Assembly: GCA_020634855.1 (NCBI GenBank)
Contig: JACKAU010000005.1
Span: 124,001-188,000 of the forward strand
Length of the DNA stretch: 64,000 nt
Direction of reading: 5' to 3'
DNA from: Anaerolineales bacterium
Lineage (GTDB): Bacteria > Chloroflexota > Anaerolineae > 4572-78 > J111
The notes under the pieces were generated by a model. That model was not told the origin of the DNA. It was given only the letters and a program-made list of their open reading frames with translations, and ran no database searches. The translations under genes and the position numbers were made by a program. Below are positions 43,672-53,173 of the stretch, in pieces (positions within the stretch are counted from its first letter, which is position 1; every line of letters starts with the position of its first letter).

Positions 43672-44235
43672 TTATTGTGCTGCGTTAGAAACCAACGCAT
43701 CCACAGCTTCCAGCATGGATTGAAGCGCAGCCGGTGGATTATCAGCGTCGTCAATGGTGACAACGCTGTTTTTTTTGTCTTCGTGGCGCAGCGTCAACTG
43801 GTACGTAAATCGGTCGCAGCAGGTGTCTTTGGCGAGGTACGACTCGTCTAGCTCGAAAAAGCCGGCCGCATCAGCCTGGCTCAAGACCGCTTCGACCTGC
43901 TCCGCGTCGATCTGTCCCCCCGCCTGACCGTTACTTTCAACCCGTCCGTCGGCATAGATCAGAAACGTATCCGCTCGACCGGCGAAACCGCCGCTGCGTT
44001 TAAACTCGATGACCGGTTCATCGCTCTGGGGTTGGTCGGTTGGCGTTTCAGCCTCGTCGGGGCTGATCGGTGACTCAAACATCGGCGCGGTCGGTGAGGG
44101 GAGCGGGGAAACGATGGTTGGTTTCGGCGAGAGGGTTGCGGAGAGCGCGGTTGGGGCTGGCGGCGCGGGCTGGACCGAGCGACTACAAGCAGGCAGGAGG
44201 AGGATAAGTGGAATGAAAAGGGTGATGTATTTCAC
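43672..44235 (-). CDS. Lipoprotein with emfourin-like protease-inhibitor domain
   Basis: The 187-residue protein has a lipoprotein signal peptide with LLPACS, a Pro/Thr/Ser linker (about 18-70) and a C-terminal domain of about 110 residues beginning VIEFKRSGGFAGRAD and ending with FTYQLTLRHEDKKNSVVTID and PPAALQSMLEAV. That pattern, an RSGGFAG start and a Y.ltl..d...vt.dd..P..L end, matches emfourin, the proteinaceous inhibitor of the M4 protease protealysin. Its gene lies tail to tail with the M4 protease gene, two bases apart. A membrane-held inhibitor that guards the cell surface is the natural reading. Confidence 0.72.
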   Translation of the reverse strand: MKYITLFIPLILLLPACSRSVQPAPPAPTALSATLSPKPTIVSPLPSPTAPMFESPISPDEAETPTDQPQSDEPVIEFKRSGGFAGRADTFLIYADGRVESNGQAGGQIDAEQVEAVLSQADAAGFFELDESYLAKDTCCDRFTYQLTLRHEDKKNSVVTIDDADNPPAALQSMLEAVDALVSNAAQ

Positions 44236-44402
44236 TAGTTTTTCCTTTTGATCGCAAGCCCGTTAGTTTTGTCTCTCGGCCAATCTGTCTGATGAATCGC
44301 CGGAAGTTTAACTAGTGTGGAGGGGCAGCCTTAGTCTAACTTGGCCGCCTTGAGTAGTTATCCTAATTACGTGATGAATGGGGTAGCCCACTGGCCAAAT
44401 CG

Positions 44403-44690
44403 TTAGGCGGCCAATAAGCGTTCTACTTTGAAATCTTGTTGACTTTGTCTAGCCTGCCATAAATCATACTGCATTTGCTGGTTGAGCCAACTTTCAGCGG
44501 AAGTATCAAAAGCCATTGATAGCCGAATGGCCATTTCCGGGCTTATTCCCGCCCGCCCATTCACAATGGCCGACAGTGTTTTACGACTTACGCCCAACGC
44601 TTCCGCTGCTCTGGTCACCGTCAAGCCCAAGGGGTCTAAACATAGCTCTTTGATGATTTCTCCAGGGTGGGGAGGATTATACATTTGCAT
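44403..44690 (-). CDS. higA: HigA-family antitoxin
   Basis: The ATG at 44690 after AGGTGA gives 95 residues. The protein starts MQMYNPPHPGEIIKELCLDP, a HigA hallmark, and has a helix-turn-helix (TVTRAAEALGVSRKTLSAIV, about 24-43) and the helix PEMAIRLSMAFDTSAESWLN. It should bind the HigB toxin and repress the operon. The toxin gene lies just upstream (12 bp) and is frameshifted, so the antitoxin may be an orphan or, if the frameshift is a read error, part of a normal higBA. Confidence 0.93.
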   Translation of the reverse strand: MQMYNPPHPGEIIKELCLDPLGLTVTRAAEALGVSRKTLSAIVNGRAGISPEMAIRLSMAFDTSAESWLNQQMQYDLWQARQSQQDFKVERLLAA

Positions 44691-44702
44691 CACTCATTCA
44701 CC

Positions 44703-44984
44703 TCAATAGTAATCTTCATAATTAACTGTTATGGCGTCTATGTCCTCAAATTTGAATGTCACTCGCCAATTTCCACTTACCCGAACGGACCAAGTGCCTT
44801 GCCTATCCCCTTTTAGCTCGTGCAAATGTGAGGCCGGGTAAATTCATATCACGAGGGCTTGTTGAAGCGTGCAGTCTAGCCAAGATGAGTTGCAGCTTTC
44901 TAGCATGATTAGCTCGAATACCTGCTTTGGAACCGGTTAAGAAGAAATTTTCCAGACCTTTGTGCTTGAAGTCTTTGATCACAC
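44703..44984 (-). pseudogene. higB: HigB toxin gene, frameshifted
   Basis: From the GTG at 44984 the frame reads VIKDFKHKGLENFFLTGSKA and then IRANHARKLQLILARLHAS, with DMNLPGL, a normal RelE/HigB front. At 44829 one extra base shifts the frame. In the next frame HLHELKGDRQGTWSVRVSGN and WRVTFKFEDIDAITVNYEDYY finish with the stop at 44703, the usual HigB end (LKGD, GNWRVTF). So the gene is complete apart from one base. The nearest continuation in the first frame stops within a few codons. It is either a real inactivation of the toxin or a sequencing error. Confidence 0.85.
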
Positions 44985-45043
44985 CAACATTGTAACCTGC
45001 AACGTATCAGGTTGCAAATCACAAATAACTTTGGCCTTTGTGC

Positions 45044-47395
45044 TTACCCCAATACCCCCCTTACTTTTTGCAAAAGATCGCGAATGGCAAACGGTTTCTG
45101 CAAAAAAGCAACCCCTGGGTCCAACACGCCTTGAAACGCAATCACGTCATCAGTGTAGCCGGACATGTATAACACCTTCAGGCCAGGACGCACCATTGCC
45201 AATTGCCGATACAATGCCCGTCCATTCATGTGGGGCATAATCACATCGGTCAACAGCAAGTCAATCGGCCCCTCATACGTCGCCGCTAAGTTCAACCCTC
45301 CAAGCGGGTCTTCGGCTATCAACACATAGTAACCGTGCAACCTTAGCGCATCGCCGACCAGTTGGCGTACTCCGGCTTCATCTTCAACCACCAGTACGGT
45401 TTCCGTACCCGGCACGATGCGGGTGTTCGGGGCAACCACTTTTTCGGTTGAAATCGGTGCGTCCGCCACAGGTAGATAAATTTCAAAGGTTGTGCCTTGG
45501 CCCGGTTCGCTGTACACTTCAATGTTACCCTGATGCTGCTTGATAATACCAAAAACCGTAGCCAGCCCTAAGCCGGTACCCTGTCCCCTCGCTTTGGTGG
45601 TAAAAAACGGTTCAAAGATGTGCGGCTGCAACTCTATATCTATGCCATTCCCCGTATCACTCACGGTCAGTAGCACTTGCGGTCCCGGTCGCGCCCCCTT
45701 CAAATATTTGTCCACAGAAGCCTCATCCGGCGCCACATAGGCCGTGTCAATGATGAGTGTTCCTCCATCGGGCATCGCGTCGCGGGCATTGACGACCAGA
45801 TTCATTAAGACCTGCTCAAGCTGCCCTTTGTCCGCCTTGAGAGGAGGTAGGTTATCGGCCAGGCGTGTTTGTAGGGCAATATCTTCGCTAATTAAGCGGC
45901 GGAGCATGGGAACAAACTCGTTAATGACTTGATTAAGATCAAGCTGCTTGATTTCTAATACCTGCTGCCGACTGAAGGCCAATATTTGCCGGGTTAGATC
46001 GGCGGCCCGTTCGCCCCCTTCTTTGATCCGTTTGAAATTGGCATACAGTTGATCGTCAGGTGTTATGTTCAGCATGCCCAATTCGGCATAGCCGATAATA
46101 GACACCAGTAGGTTGTTAAAATCGTGAGCAATGCCTCCGGCCAAGCGGCCGATGGACTCCATTTTCTGGGCCTGGTTTAATTGCAACTGTAGCCTTTCCC
46201 GTTCGGCTTCGGCCTGTATACGCTTGGTGATGTCCCAAAAGATGCCCAATATGCCGATAACCCGCCCATCTTCCTGCCGGATGGGAGTCTTGATCGTTTG
46301 CACCCAAGTTTCTTGTCCGGCTTGGACGTATTTTTCCTCTAGCTCTTCCGTTTGCCCCGTCTCCATGATACGCTGGTCGTCTGCGCGATATTTGTCGGCT
46401 AACTCGTTGGGGAAAAAGTCGTAATCGGTTCTTCCGGCGCAATGATCGGGTTTGATGCCCAGATCTCGCGCAAAGTTCTCGTTACACGACACATAGACCG
46501 AGGCTCTGTCTTTGGTGAATATTTTTTGGGGGATATTCTCAACCAGGGTTCTGTATTTACTTTCACTTTCACGCAGCGCTTCCTCCGAACGCTTGCGTTC
46601 GGTGATATCTTGATTGGCGCCGTAAACTTTAATTGTGCGGCCCTGATTGTCTTTTATAATGAAGAGCCGGACCGAGCTATAACCGACTCCGCCATCGGCA
46701 TAAATAATGCGATGCTCAAGTTGGCGGCTGTAATCGGGATCGGTCGTTTCAAGGGCTTTTGTGATCTCAGTAACGACGACCGGCATATCGTCAGGATGCA
46801 AGAAACGTTCCGCGTAGCGAGCCGGCGACAGCTTATAACCGCCGACTTGCTCAACCGACGTGTGAAAAATAGCGAAAAAATGATCGTTGAACGTAAACAA
46901 CTTTTCAGCGACATCGTACTCCCAATACCCTAATCTGGCGATCATCGTCGCATTAGACAGTTGGGCTTCGCTACGGCGCAGCGCTTCCTGGGCGCGCTTG
47001 CGTTCATCATCCCCCTGCTTCTTCTCCATAACGGCATGGATGGTGTGCGGCAGCCGCCGGATGTGTCGGGCCGTTTTGATGACATAGTCCGCCGCGCCGC
47101 GTTTCATCGCCTCGACCGCCACTTCTTCCGAGCCGGTGCCGGTAACAATGATCACCGGCACATTGAGATTTCTAGCGCGGACGGCATCAAGCACCTGCAA
47201 ACCTTCAAAGCCCAAGATGTTGAAGTCACTCAACACGAGATCGTAGCCGCCTTCGACCAGCCGCGCCTCAAAATCTGCCCGCGAGGCCGCTTCAGTGACT
47301 CGAAACCCTTCTTGTTCTTTCTCCAACGCGTCGCGCACCAGTTCGCGATCAAACGGGTAATCGTCAACGTAGAGAATGTGAATGGGGTCGTTCAT
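45044..47395 (-). CDS. Hybrid histidine kinase: receiver-PAS-PAS-HisKA-HATPase-receiver
   Basis: The 783-residue protein has no membrane segment. An N-terminal receiver (about 5-115, Asp57 in LVLSDFNI) is followed by two PAS domains (about 145-270 and 290-400), a HisKA domain with His424 in GIAHDFNN, an HATPase domain (about 520-640; DTGNGID and GTGLGLA) and a C-terminal receiver (about 665-780, Asp717 in LLTDVIMP). It should accept phosphate from outside at the front receiver and pass phosphate to the back receiver. Its ATG overlaps the stop of the response-regulator gene by 4 bp, so the upstream regulator and this protein are co-translated. Confidence 0.92.
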   Translation of the reverse strand: MNDPIHILYVDDYPFDRELVRDALEKEQEGFRVTEAASRADFEARLVEGGYDLVLSDFNILGFEGLQVLDAVRARNLNVPVIIVTGTGSEEVAVEAMKRGAADYVIKTARHIRRLPHTIHAVMEKKQGDDERKRAQEALRRSEAQLSNATMIARLGYWEYDVAEKLFTFNDHFFAIFHTSVEQVGGYKLSPARYAERFLHPDDMPVVVTEITKALETTDPDYSRQLEHRIIYADGGVGYSSVRLFIIKDNQGRTIKVYGANQDITERKRSEEALRESESKYRTLVENIPQKIFTKDRASVYVSCNENFARDLGIKPDHCAGRTDYDFFPNELADKYRADDQRIMETGQTEELEEKYVQAGQETWVQTIKTPIRQEDGRVIGILGIFWDITKRIQAEAERERLQLQLNQAQKMESIGRLAGGIAHDFNNLLVSIIGYAELGMLNITPDDQLYANFKRIKEGGERAADLTRQILAFSRQQVLEIKQLDLNQVINEFVPMLRRLISEDIALQTRLADNLPPLKADKGQLEQVLMNLVVNARDAMPDGGTLIIDTAYVAPDEASVDKYLKGARPGPQVLLTVSDTGNGIDIELQPHIFEPFFTTKARGQGTGLGLATVFGIIKQHQGNIEVYSEPGQGTTFEIYLPVADAPISTEKVVAPNTRIVPGTETVLVVEDEAGVRQLVGDALRLHGYYVLIAEDPLGGLNLAATYEGPIDLLLTDVIMPHMNGRALYRQLAMVRPGLKVLYMSGYTDDVIAFQGVLDPGVAFLQKPFAIRDLLQKVRGVLG

Positions 47396-47841
47396 GTATC
47401 CTCCCCCGGAGGGCCCACATTCAGCGATAACCAGTATCCTTCGATCTGACGAATAACACCGAGAAAACCGTCAAACGAGATTGGCTTGACCAGGTAGCTG
47501 TTCGCGCCGATATCGTAGGAGAGGGCGCGGTCGCCCTCCTCTTTAGACGAAGTGAGAATGATGACCGGCAGACGCTTAAGGATAGGCGTTTCCTTGATCT
47601 GGTGCAGCACTTCAAAGCCGTCGATACCGGGCAATTTCAGATCGAGCAAAATCAGGCTGGGCAGGGGATAGGTTTGGCGGTCGGCGTATTGGCCGCGCCC
47701 ATAGAGGTAATCGAGCGCGTCCTGACCGTTAGACGAGACGTGTATGGTGTTGGCCAGCATCGCCTCACGAAAAGCGTCAAGCGTCAACTCTACATCCATC
47801 CGGTTATCCTCAACAAGGAGGATATGAGCGATTTTGTTCAT
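47392..47841 (-). CDS. Rcp1-type single-domain response regulator
   Basis: The 149-residue receiver has ILLVEDN (8-13), Asp67 in LILLDLKLP, and Lys119 in LVKPIS. The loop SNGQDALDYLYGRGQYADRQ is typical of the small Rcp1/phytochrome-partner regulators, which lack an output domain. It lies between two kinase genes: 3 bp downstream of the giant kinase and overlapping the hybrid kinase by 4 bp. It is likely the phospho-shuttle between the two. Confidence 0.93.
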   Translation of the reverse strand: MNKIAHILLVEDNRMDVELTLDAFREAMLANTIHVSSNGQDALDYLYGRGQYADRQTYPLPSLILLDLKLPGIDGFEVLHQIKETPILKRLPVIILTSSKEEGDRALSYDIGANSYLVKPISFDGFLGVIRQIEGYWLSLNVGPPGEDT

Positions 47842-47844
47842 CGG

Positions 47845-50800
47845 TCACTCCTTTGGTAATTGAATAAAGAATTTACTGCCTTCTCCCACTACCGACTCGA
47901 TCCAAGCCCGGCCCCCCAATAGTTCAACCGATTTTTTGACGGTGGCCAGACCAATGCCGGTACCTGGGTATTCATCTTCGCTGTGCAACCGCTGGAAGAT
48001 GTTGAAAACTTTGTTATAATACTCCGCCGGAATACCGATGCCATTGTCAGCGACGCAGACGCTGACGTCTTGGCCGTCTACCTGGCAGGAGATCGTCACT
48101 TGCAGGGGGACGTCCGCTTGGCGATAGGTGACGGCATTCTCCAGCAAGTTAGCGAACACGCGGCCCAACAGGGTTCTGTCGCCTATGACCGTCGGCAGGT
48201 CGTCGGCGATGCTCAATGTTCCCCCGATTTCCGCCAGTTGCCCGGCCAGGTCGCTCGCCAGCGGGTCGAACACCTCACCCAGAGGCACCGGCTCGCGACG
48301 CGCACCGCCCCGCCCCAACCGCGAATATTGCAGCAGATCGTCAATCAGATACCCCATCCGATCACTGGCCAGGACGATGTTATCCACATAATGCTGACCT
48401 TCCTTGTTCAAGTTGGGGCGATGGCGGCGCGCGATGATGGCGGCGAAGCCGTTGATGGCGCGCAGGGGGGCGCGTAGATCGTGAGAAACAGAATAGGAGA
48501 AGGATTCAAGCTCTTTGTTGGCCGCCTCTAACTGAGCGGTGCGTTGGGCCACCCGCCTTTCCAGATCGGCGGAATAGCGCTCGACCGCTTCCTTCAGCCG
48601 GGCCTGATGAATGGCGATGGCAATTTGATTGGCAATCTCGATGGTAATTTCTATATCTTCCTCGGTAAAAGCCTTCGGAGTCTTGCTCCCCAGGGTCAAG
48701 GCGCCAATCAGACTCTGCTCTCCCGCCAGCAAAACGTTAAGGTAGGCACGGGTGCCTTCGGCGATGGCCAACCGCACGAGCGGCGGAATCGGTTCCGACA
48801 GAGTGTGTATATCTTCCACCAGATAGTAACGCTCGGTTAATGACATCTGCGACATCTGCTCCGCCGGGGCAGCAAAGCGAACGCCAGGCTGTATCGCTGT
48901 CTCGCCGTTGGCGGCGCTGGCCAAAACAACAATCTCATCCGTATCAGGCTCGTATAGAAGCACACTGGCCCGCCAGCAGGGGATCAACCGGCGGATGTGT
49001 GCCAGGACGATGTCGGCAATGATCTCGGGGGAGCGGGCCATAATGATGTTCCGGTCAATTTCATGGAGAATCATGAGGCGCTGGTTGTAGCGTTGTAGCA
49101 TTTTTTCGGCTCGTTTGCGCTCGGTGATGTCTTGGGTGGCGCCATACATTTTAATCGGTTGGTTTGCCTCATCGAAAATCAGCTCGCCTAAAGCTCTAAC
49201 ATACCGTACCTCCTGATTATCCAGACGCACAATTCTGTGTTCAAGGTCAAAAACCGGCTTTTCTCGACGGAATACTTCTTCAGATAATTTGTTGATTTCA
49301 GGTATATCATCAGGGTAGGCAAGCTTGTACAAACTTTCTACAGAAAGGCTTGATTTCTGAGCGCCATGAATTTGTCGCCAGTTTTCGGAAACTATAAAGT
49401 CACCAGTAATAATATCCCACTCCCAGGCGCCTAGGTTTGAAATCTGCTCCGCCTTTTGTAACAACCACCTTTCTTTGTGCAGGGCTTCCTCCGCCTGCTT
49501 GCGCTCAGTGATGTCAATAATCATAAAAAAGCTGGCATTTCTACCCTGGTACAAGACGGTTTTGGAGTACAAGTCCAGCCACTTTGTCTCCCCACTTTTG
49601 GCAATTACCCTATATTGATAGTTGGTCGCTTGGTCTGGCTCACCAGCCTGTTTTTTTCGGCCCTGTTCCATCACGAAGGCGCGATCATCCGGGTGTATAA
49701 TCTTGGCTTGATCTGCCGGCGTCCAGCTCATAAATTCATCGATAGAATAGCCGCTGATATCAGCAAAGGCCTGATTGGCATAGGTAATCATCCCATCCTG
49801 GATAAATCCTATCGCCAGTAACGATTGTTCTGACAGCACCCGGAACTTTTGCTCACTTTCCCGCAGGGCTTCTTCTACTTGTTTGCGCTCGGTCAGCTCT
49901 TGTTGAACCGCCTCATACAGTTGCGCGTTTTGCACCGCACTGCCCAGTTGCTGACCGATAGCCGTCAGCAAATCACGTTCCTCGACTGGAAAGGCGTGGG
50001 CGCGTATTGTCCCCAGGGTAAACGCCCCGACGACCTGGCCCGAGGCCCATAGAGGAACACTAACCAAAGTCCTGACCTGCTGCCGAATGAATTGGGCGAA
50101 GCGTTCTGTAGGGTGTTCAGCAGAATCGAGTACAACCGGTTGTTTCTCAGCGATGGCCTGGCCGGAAATACCCTCACCGGGGTTAAGACGCTGGATGCGC
50201 CTGATAATTTCATCCGAATGGCCGTAATGCGCATGCAGTACCAACGACTCGCCATCGTCATCAAAAAGATAGATGCCTCCCTTCTCGACCTCCAGCGCTT
50301 CAACCGTCGCCAGCATCGCGTTTTGGAGTGTTTCTTCTAAATTCAGGGATTGAGAGGTCGCGCGGGTAATCGCATAAAGCACGGAGAGGCGGCGGTTTTG
50401 GCGGCGGGTTTCAGCATACAGCCGCGCCTGCTCTATACCAGTGGCCATCTGCCGCGCCAGGGTAAGCAGCAGTTGCATCCCGGCGGAGTCGAAACTGTCT
50501 GGGTTGGGTGCGCCCAGATTCATCACCCCCAGCAGGCCGGTGCGCCCAAGCAGCGGTACGCCAGCTATCGACTGGATGTGCTCCTCCTCCAGGAGCGGCT
50601 TCAGCCCCCCCGGATACTCCGCCAGACTGCTCACAATGACCGGCTCGCCCATCTGGGCCACCTGTCCGGATACCCCCTCACCCAGCTTCATCCGGCTAGT
50701 AGCCCGTATAAATTCGTCGCCCAGACCCCGATGAGCGACCAGGACCAGTTCGCCGGCCGCTTGATCGAGCAGTTGTATTGTGGCGGCCTCGACGCCGACC

Positions 50801-52848
50801 AACTGTAGCGCTTCGTCCATAACCCGGTGGAGTATCTCGTCCTCGTCCATCGCCTCGGTGATGATCGTTGCCATACTATTAAGGGCTGACAAATCGGTCA
50901 CACGGCGCTGTAGCGACTCCTCCGCCCGCTTGCGTTCAGTGATGTCAATAAACGTAAAAAAGTTGGCATTTTTACCCTGATACGAGACGGTTTTGGAGTA
51001 CATCTCCAACCATTTTATCTCCCCGGTCTTGGTAATCCCTCTATATTGATAGTGTGTCACTTGGTCCGGATCACCAGCCTGTTTTTTTTGGCTCTGTTCC
51101 ATCACAAACGCGCGATCATCCGGATGGATAATCTTGGCAAATTCATACGGTTGCCAACTCATGATTTCATCGATAGAATAGCCGGTCATGTGACGATGGG
51201 CCTGATTGGCATACTTGAACATACCATCCTGAATGATCCCCATCGCCAGCAGCGATTGTTCCGTCAGCACCCGGAACTTTTGCTCGCTTTCCCGTAGGGC
51301 TTCTTCCGCCTGTTTGCGCTCGGTCAGCTCTTGTTGAACCGTCTCGTACAATCGCGCGTTTTGCACCGCACTCCCCAGTTGCTGACCGATAGTCGTTAAC
51401 AAATCAAGTTCCTGAAGCAGAAAGGTGTACGCCTGTGATAGGCCTAAAGTGAACGCACCGACTACCTGTCCCGCCGACCAAATTGGAACACTCACGGCTG
51501 TCCTGATTTTTTCCTTTATAATAAAATGTTTCAGACGTTCTGTAGGGTAGTCAGAGGCGTCAAGCACAACCGGTTTTTTCTTGGCGATTGCCTGGCCGGA
51601 AATACCCTCATCCGACTTAAGCTGCTGAAAGACCTTGATAAATTCAGGCGAATGGCCATAATGCGCATGCAGGGCCATCGACTTTTTATCAGCATCCAAC
51701 AGATAGATGACCCCTGTTTGAGCATCCAGCGCTTTCATTGTTGCTGTCAAAGCGCCATTGAGTAACTCGTCCAGATTCAGGGATTGGGAGGCCGCGAGAT
51801 TCATTGTGTACAGTACGGAAAGATGGCGATTTTTGCGGCGGGTTTCTGCATACAACCGCGCCTGCTCTATGCCGATGGCCATCTGCCGCGCCAGGGTAAG
51901 CAGCAGTTGCATACCGGCCGAGTCGAAGCTGTCTGGGTTGGGCGCGCCCAGATTCATCACCCCCAGCAGGCCGGTGCGTCCAATCAGCGGTACGCCAGCT
52001 ATCGACTGGATGCGTTCCTGCGCCAGGAGCGGCTTCAGATTCCCCGGATACTCCGCCAGGCTGCCCACGATGATCGGCTCGCCCGTCTGGGCTACCCGCC
52101 CGGATACCCCCTCACCTAGCTTCACCCGGCTAGAAGCCCGGACAAATTCGTCGCCCAGACCCCGATGGGCGACCAGGATCAGTTCGCCGGCCGCTTGATC
52201 GAGCAGCCGTATTGCGGCGAACTCGACGCCGACTAACTGTAGCGCTTCGTCCATAACCCGGGTGATAATCTCGTCCTCGTCCATCGCCTCGGTGACAATG
52301 GTGGCCATCCTGTTTAATACGGACAAATCGGTTATACGGCGTTGCAGCGCCGCCTCTATTCGCTTATGCTCGGTGATGTCGCGGGCCACGGCCAGCGCCA
52401 GTGTTGCCGGCGCAGCCGGGATAGGGCTAAGCGCGATAGTGACGAGGAACTCGCTGCCGTCTTTATGCCGGGCGTACAATTCCAACCCCGCGTGCCTCGA
52501 TCGCGGACGCGGGGCAGCAAAAAAATCAGCGATGTGTTTAGCATGCCTGGCGCGGAGGCGTTCCGGTACGAGCATTTCCACAGGCCGACCGACCAACTCA
52601 GCGCGGGTATAGCCGAACAACGCTTCGGCCGGCGCGTTGACTTCCACAATCGCGGCGCGATTGTCCACGACCAGCGCGGCGTCGAGCAGGGCGGCCAGCC
52701 AATCGAAGGCAACGGTTTGAGGTTCGGACGAGGCCAAAGGGGCATTTTCGGCAACTGAACCATCGGTGAATAGCGGGGGAAAGGAAGCGTCAGCAGGCGG
52801 CACAGAACCGTCCGGCTTTGTTCCGCGTTCGTTTTTTTGCGATGTCAT
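47845..52848 (-). CDS. Giant PAS/GAF sensor histidine kinase with duplicated sensor module
   Basis: The ATG at 52848, behind GAAGGGAG, gives 1667 residues; the longer frame to 52968 was rejected. The order is PAS (about 50-160), then a module of GAF, GAF and PAS repeated twice (478 residues each, about 173-650 and 651-1128), another PAS (about 1145-1255), a further GAF (about 1270-1420), HisKA with His1456 in YSVSHDLRAPL, and HATPase (about 1555-1665; DNGIGIP and GTGIGLA). No membrane helix is visible, so it is a cytoplasmic sensor. GAF and PAS domains bind small molecules, heme or bilins; conserved chromophore cysteines are not evident. It begins the three-gene phosphorelay. Confidence 0.9.
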   Translation of the reverse strand: MTSQKNERGTKPDGSVPPADASFPPLFTDGSVAENAPLASSEPQTVAFDWLAALLDAALVVDNRAAIVEVNAPAEALFGYTRAELVGRPVEMLVPERLRARHAKHIADFFAAPRPRSRHAGLELYARHKDGSEFLVTIALSPIPAAPATLALAVARDITEHKRIEAALQRRITDLSVLNRMATIVTEAMDEDEIITRVMDEALQLVGVEFAAIRLLDQAAGELILVAHRGLGDEFVRASSRVKLGEGVSGRVAQTGEPIIVGSLAEYPGNLKPLLAQERIQSIAGVPLIGRTGLLGVMNLGAPNPDSFDSAGMQLLLTLARQMAIGIEQARLYAETRRKNRHLSVLYTMNLAASQSLNLDELLNGALTATMKALDAQTGVIYLLDADKKSMALHAHYGHSPEFIKVFQQLKSDEGISGQAIAKKKPVVLDASDYPTERLKHFIIKEKIRTAVSVPIWSAGQVVGAFTLGLSQAYTFLLQELDLLTTIGQQLGSAVQNARLYETVQQELTERKQAEEALRESEQKFRVLTEQSLLAMGIIQDGMFKYANQAHRHMTGYSIDEIMSWQPYEFAKIIHPDDRAFVMEQSQKKQAGDPDQVTHYQYRGITKTGEIKWLEMYSKTVSYQGKNANFFTFIDITERKRAEESLQRRVTDLSALNSMATIITEAMDEDEILHRVMDEALQLVGVEAATIQLLDQAAGELVLVAHRGLGDEFIRATSRMKLGEGVSGQVAQMGEPVIVSSLAEYPGGLKPLLEEEHIQSIAGVPLLGRTGLLGVMNLGAPNPDSFDSAGMQLLLTLARQMATGIEQARLYAETRRQNRRLSVLYAITRATSQSLNLEETLQNAMLATVEALEVEKGGIYLFDDDGESLVLHAHYGHSDEIIRRIQRLNPGEGISGQAIAEKQPVVLDSAEHPTERFAQFIRQQVRTLVSVPLWASGQVVGAFTLGTIRAHAFPVEERDLLTAIGQQLGSAVQNAQLYEAVQQELTERKQVEEALRESEQKFRVLSEQSLLAIGFIQDGMITYANQAFADISGYSIDEFMSWTPADQAKIIHPDDRAFVMEQGRKKQAGEPDQATNYQYRVIAKSGETKWLDLYSKTVLYQGRNASFFMIIDITERKQAEEALHKERWLLQKAEQISNLGAWEWDIITGDFIVSENWRQIHGAQKSSLSVESLYKLAYPDDIPEINKLSEEVFRREKPVFDLEHRIVRLDNQEVRYVRALGELIFDEANQPIKMYGATQDITERKRAEKMLQRYNQRLMILHEIDRNIIMARSPEIIADIVLAHIRRLIPCWRASVLLYEPDTDEIVVLASAANGETAIQPGVRFAAPAEQMSQMSLTERYYLVEDIHTLSEPIPPLVRLAIAEGTRAYLNVLLAGEQSLIGALTLGSKTPKAFTEEDIEITIEIANQIAIAIHQARLKEAVERYSADLERRVAQRTAQLEAANKELESFSYSVSHDLRAPLRAINGFAAIIARRHRPNLNKEGQHYVDNIVLASDRMGYLIDDLLQYSRLGRGGARREPVPLGEVFDPLASDLAGQLAEIGGTLSIADDLPTVIGDRTLLGRVFANLLENAVTYRQADVPLQVTISCQVDGQDVSVCVADNGIGIPAEYYNKVFNIFQRLHSEDEYPGTGIGLATVKKSVELLGGRAWIESVVGEGSKFFIQLPKE
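49463..52330 (-). repeat. 1434-bp tandem duplication inside the giant kinase gene
   Basis: The two copies (about 50897-52330 and 49463-50896) keep long near-identical stretches; for example, GGTAAGCAGCAGTTGCAT occurs at 50461 and 51895, 1434 bp apart. The spacing equals 478 codons. The first GAF of each copy is almost unchanged, whereas the second GAF and PAS have diverged more. The copy boundaries are approximate. Confidence 0.8.
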
Positions 52849-53173
52849 ATTATCACTCCCTTCTTCATTGGAGGGGACGGATACGGTCAATATCGGAATG
52901 GGCGGGTATGACTTCAAATTATAAGCAAGCGGCCTAATACGACCATCAAACCGATCAGGAGAAGCCATACCAAAATATCAAAAAATCCCCCTAGCCCCAA
53001 TTATAACTCCAATCCAACGGATAAGACCAACCACAACTCCTCCTTTCGAAACATTAAGGGCCAAGCGCTTAAACTGGGTCTAACCAGGTTTATCAGAAGG
53101 AGAAGGTGCGGCTTCGAATCGTCATTACAGCCGCCCCCTCGCTTTCACTGCCCAACTTAATGGCAGGGTAGAT

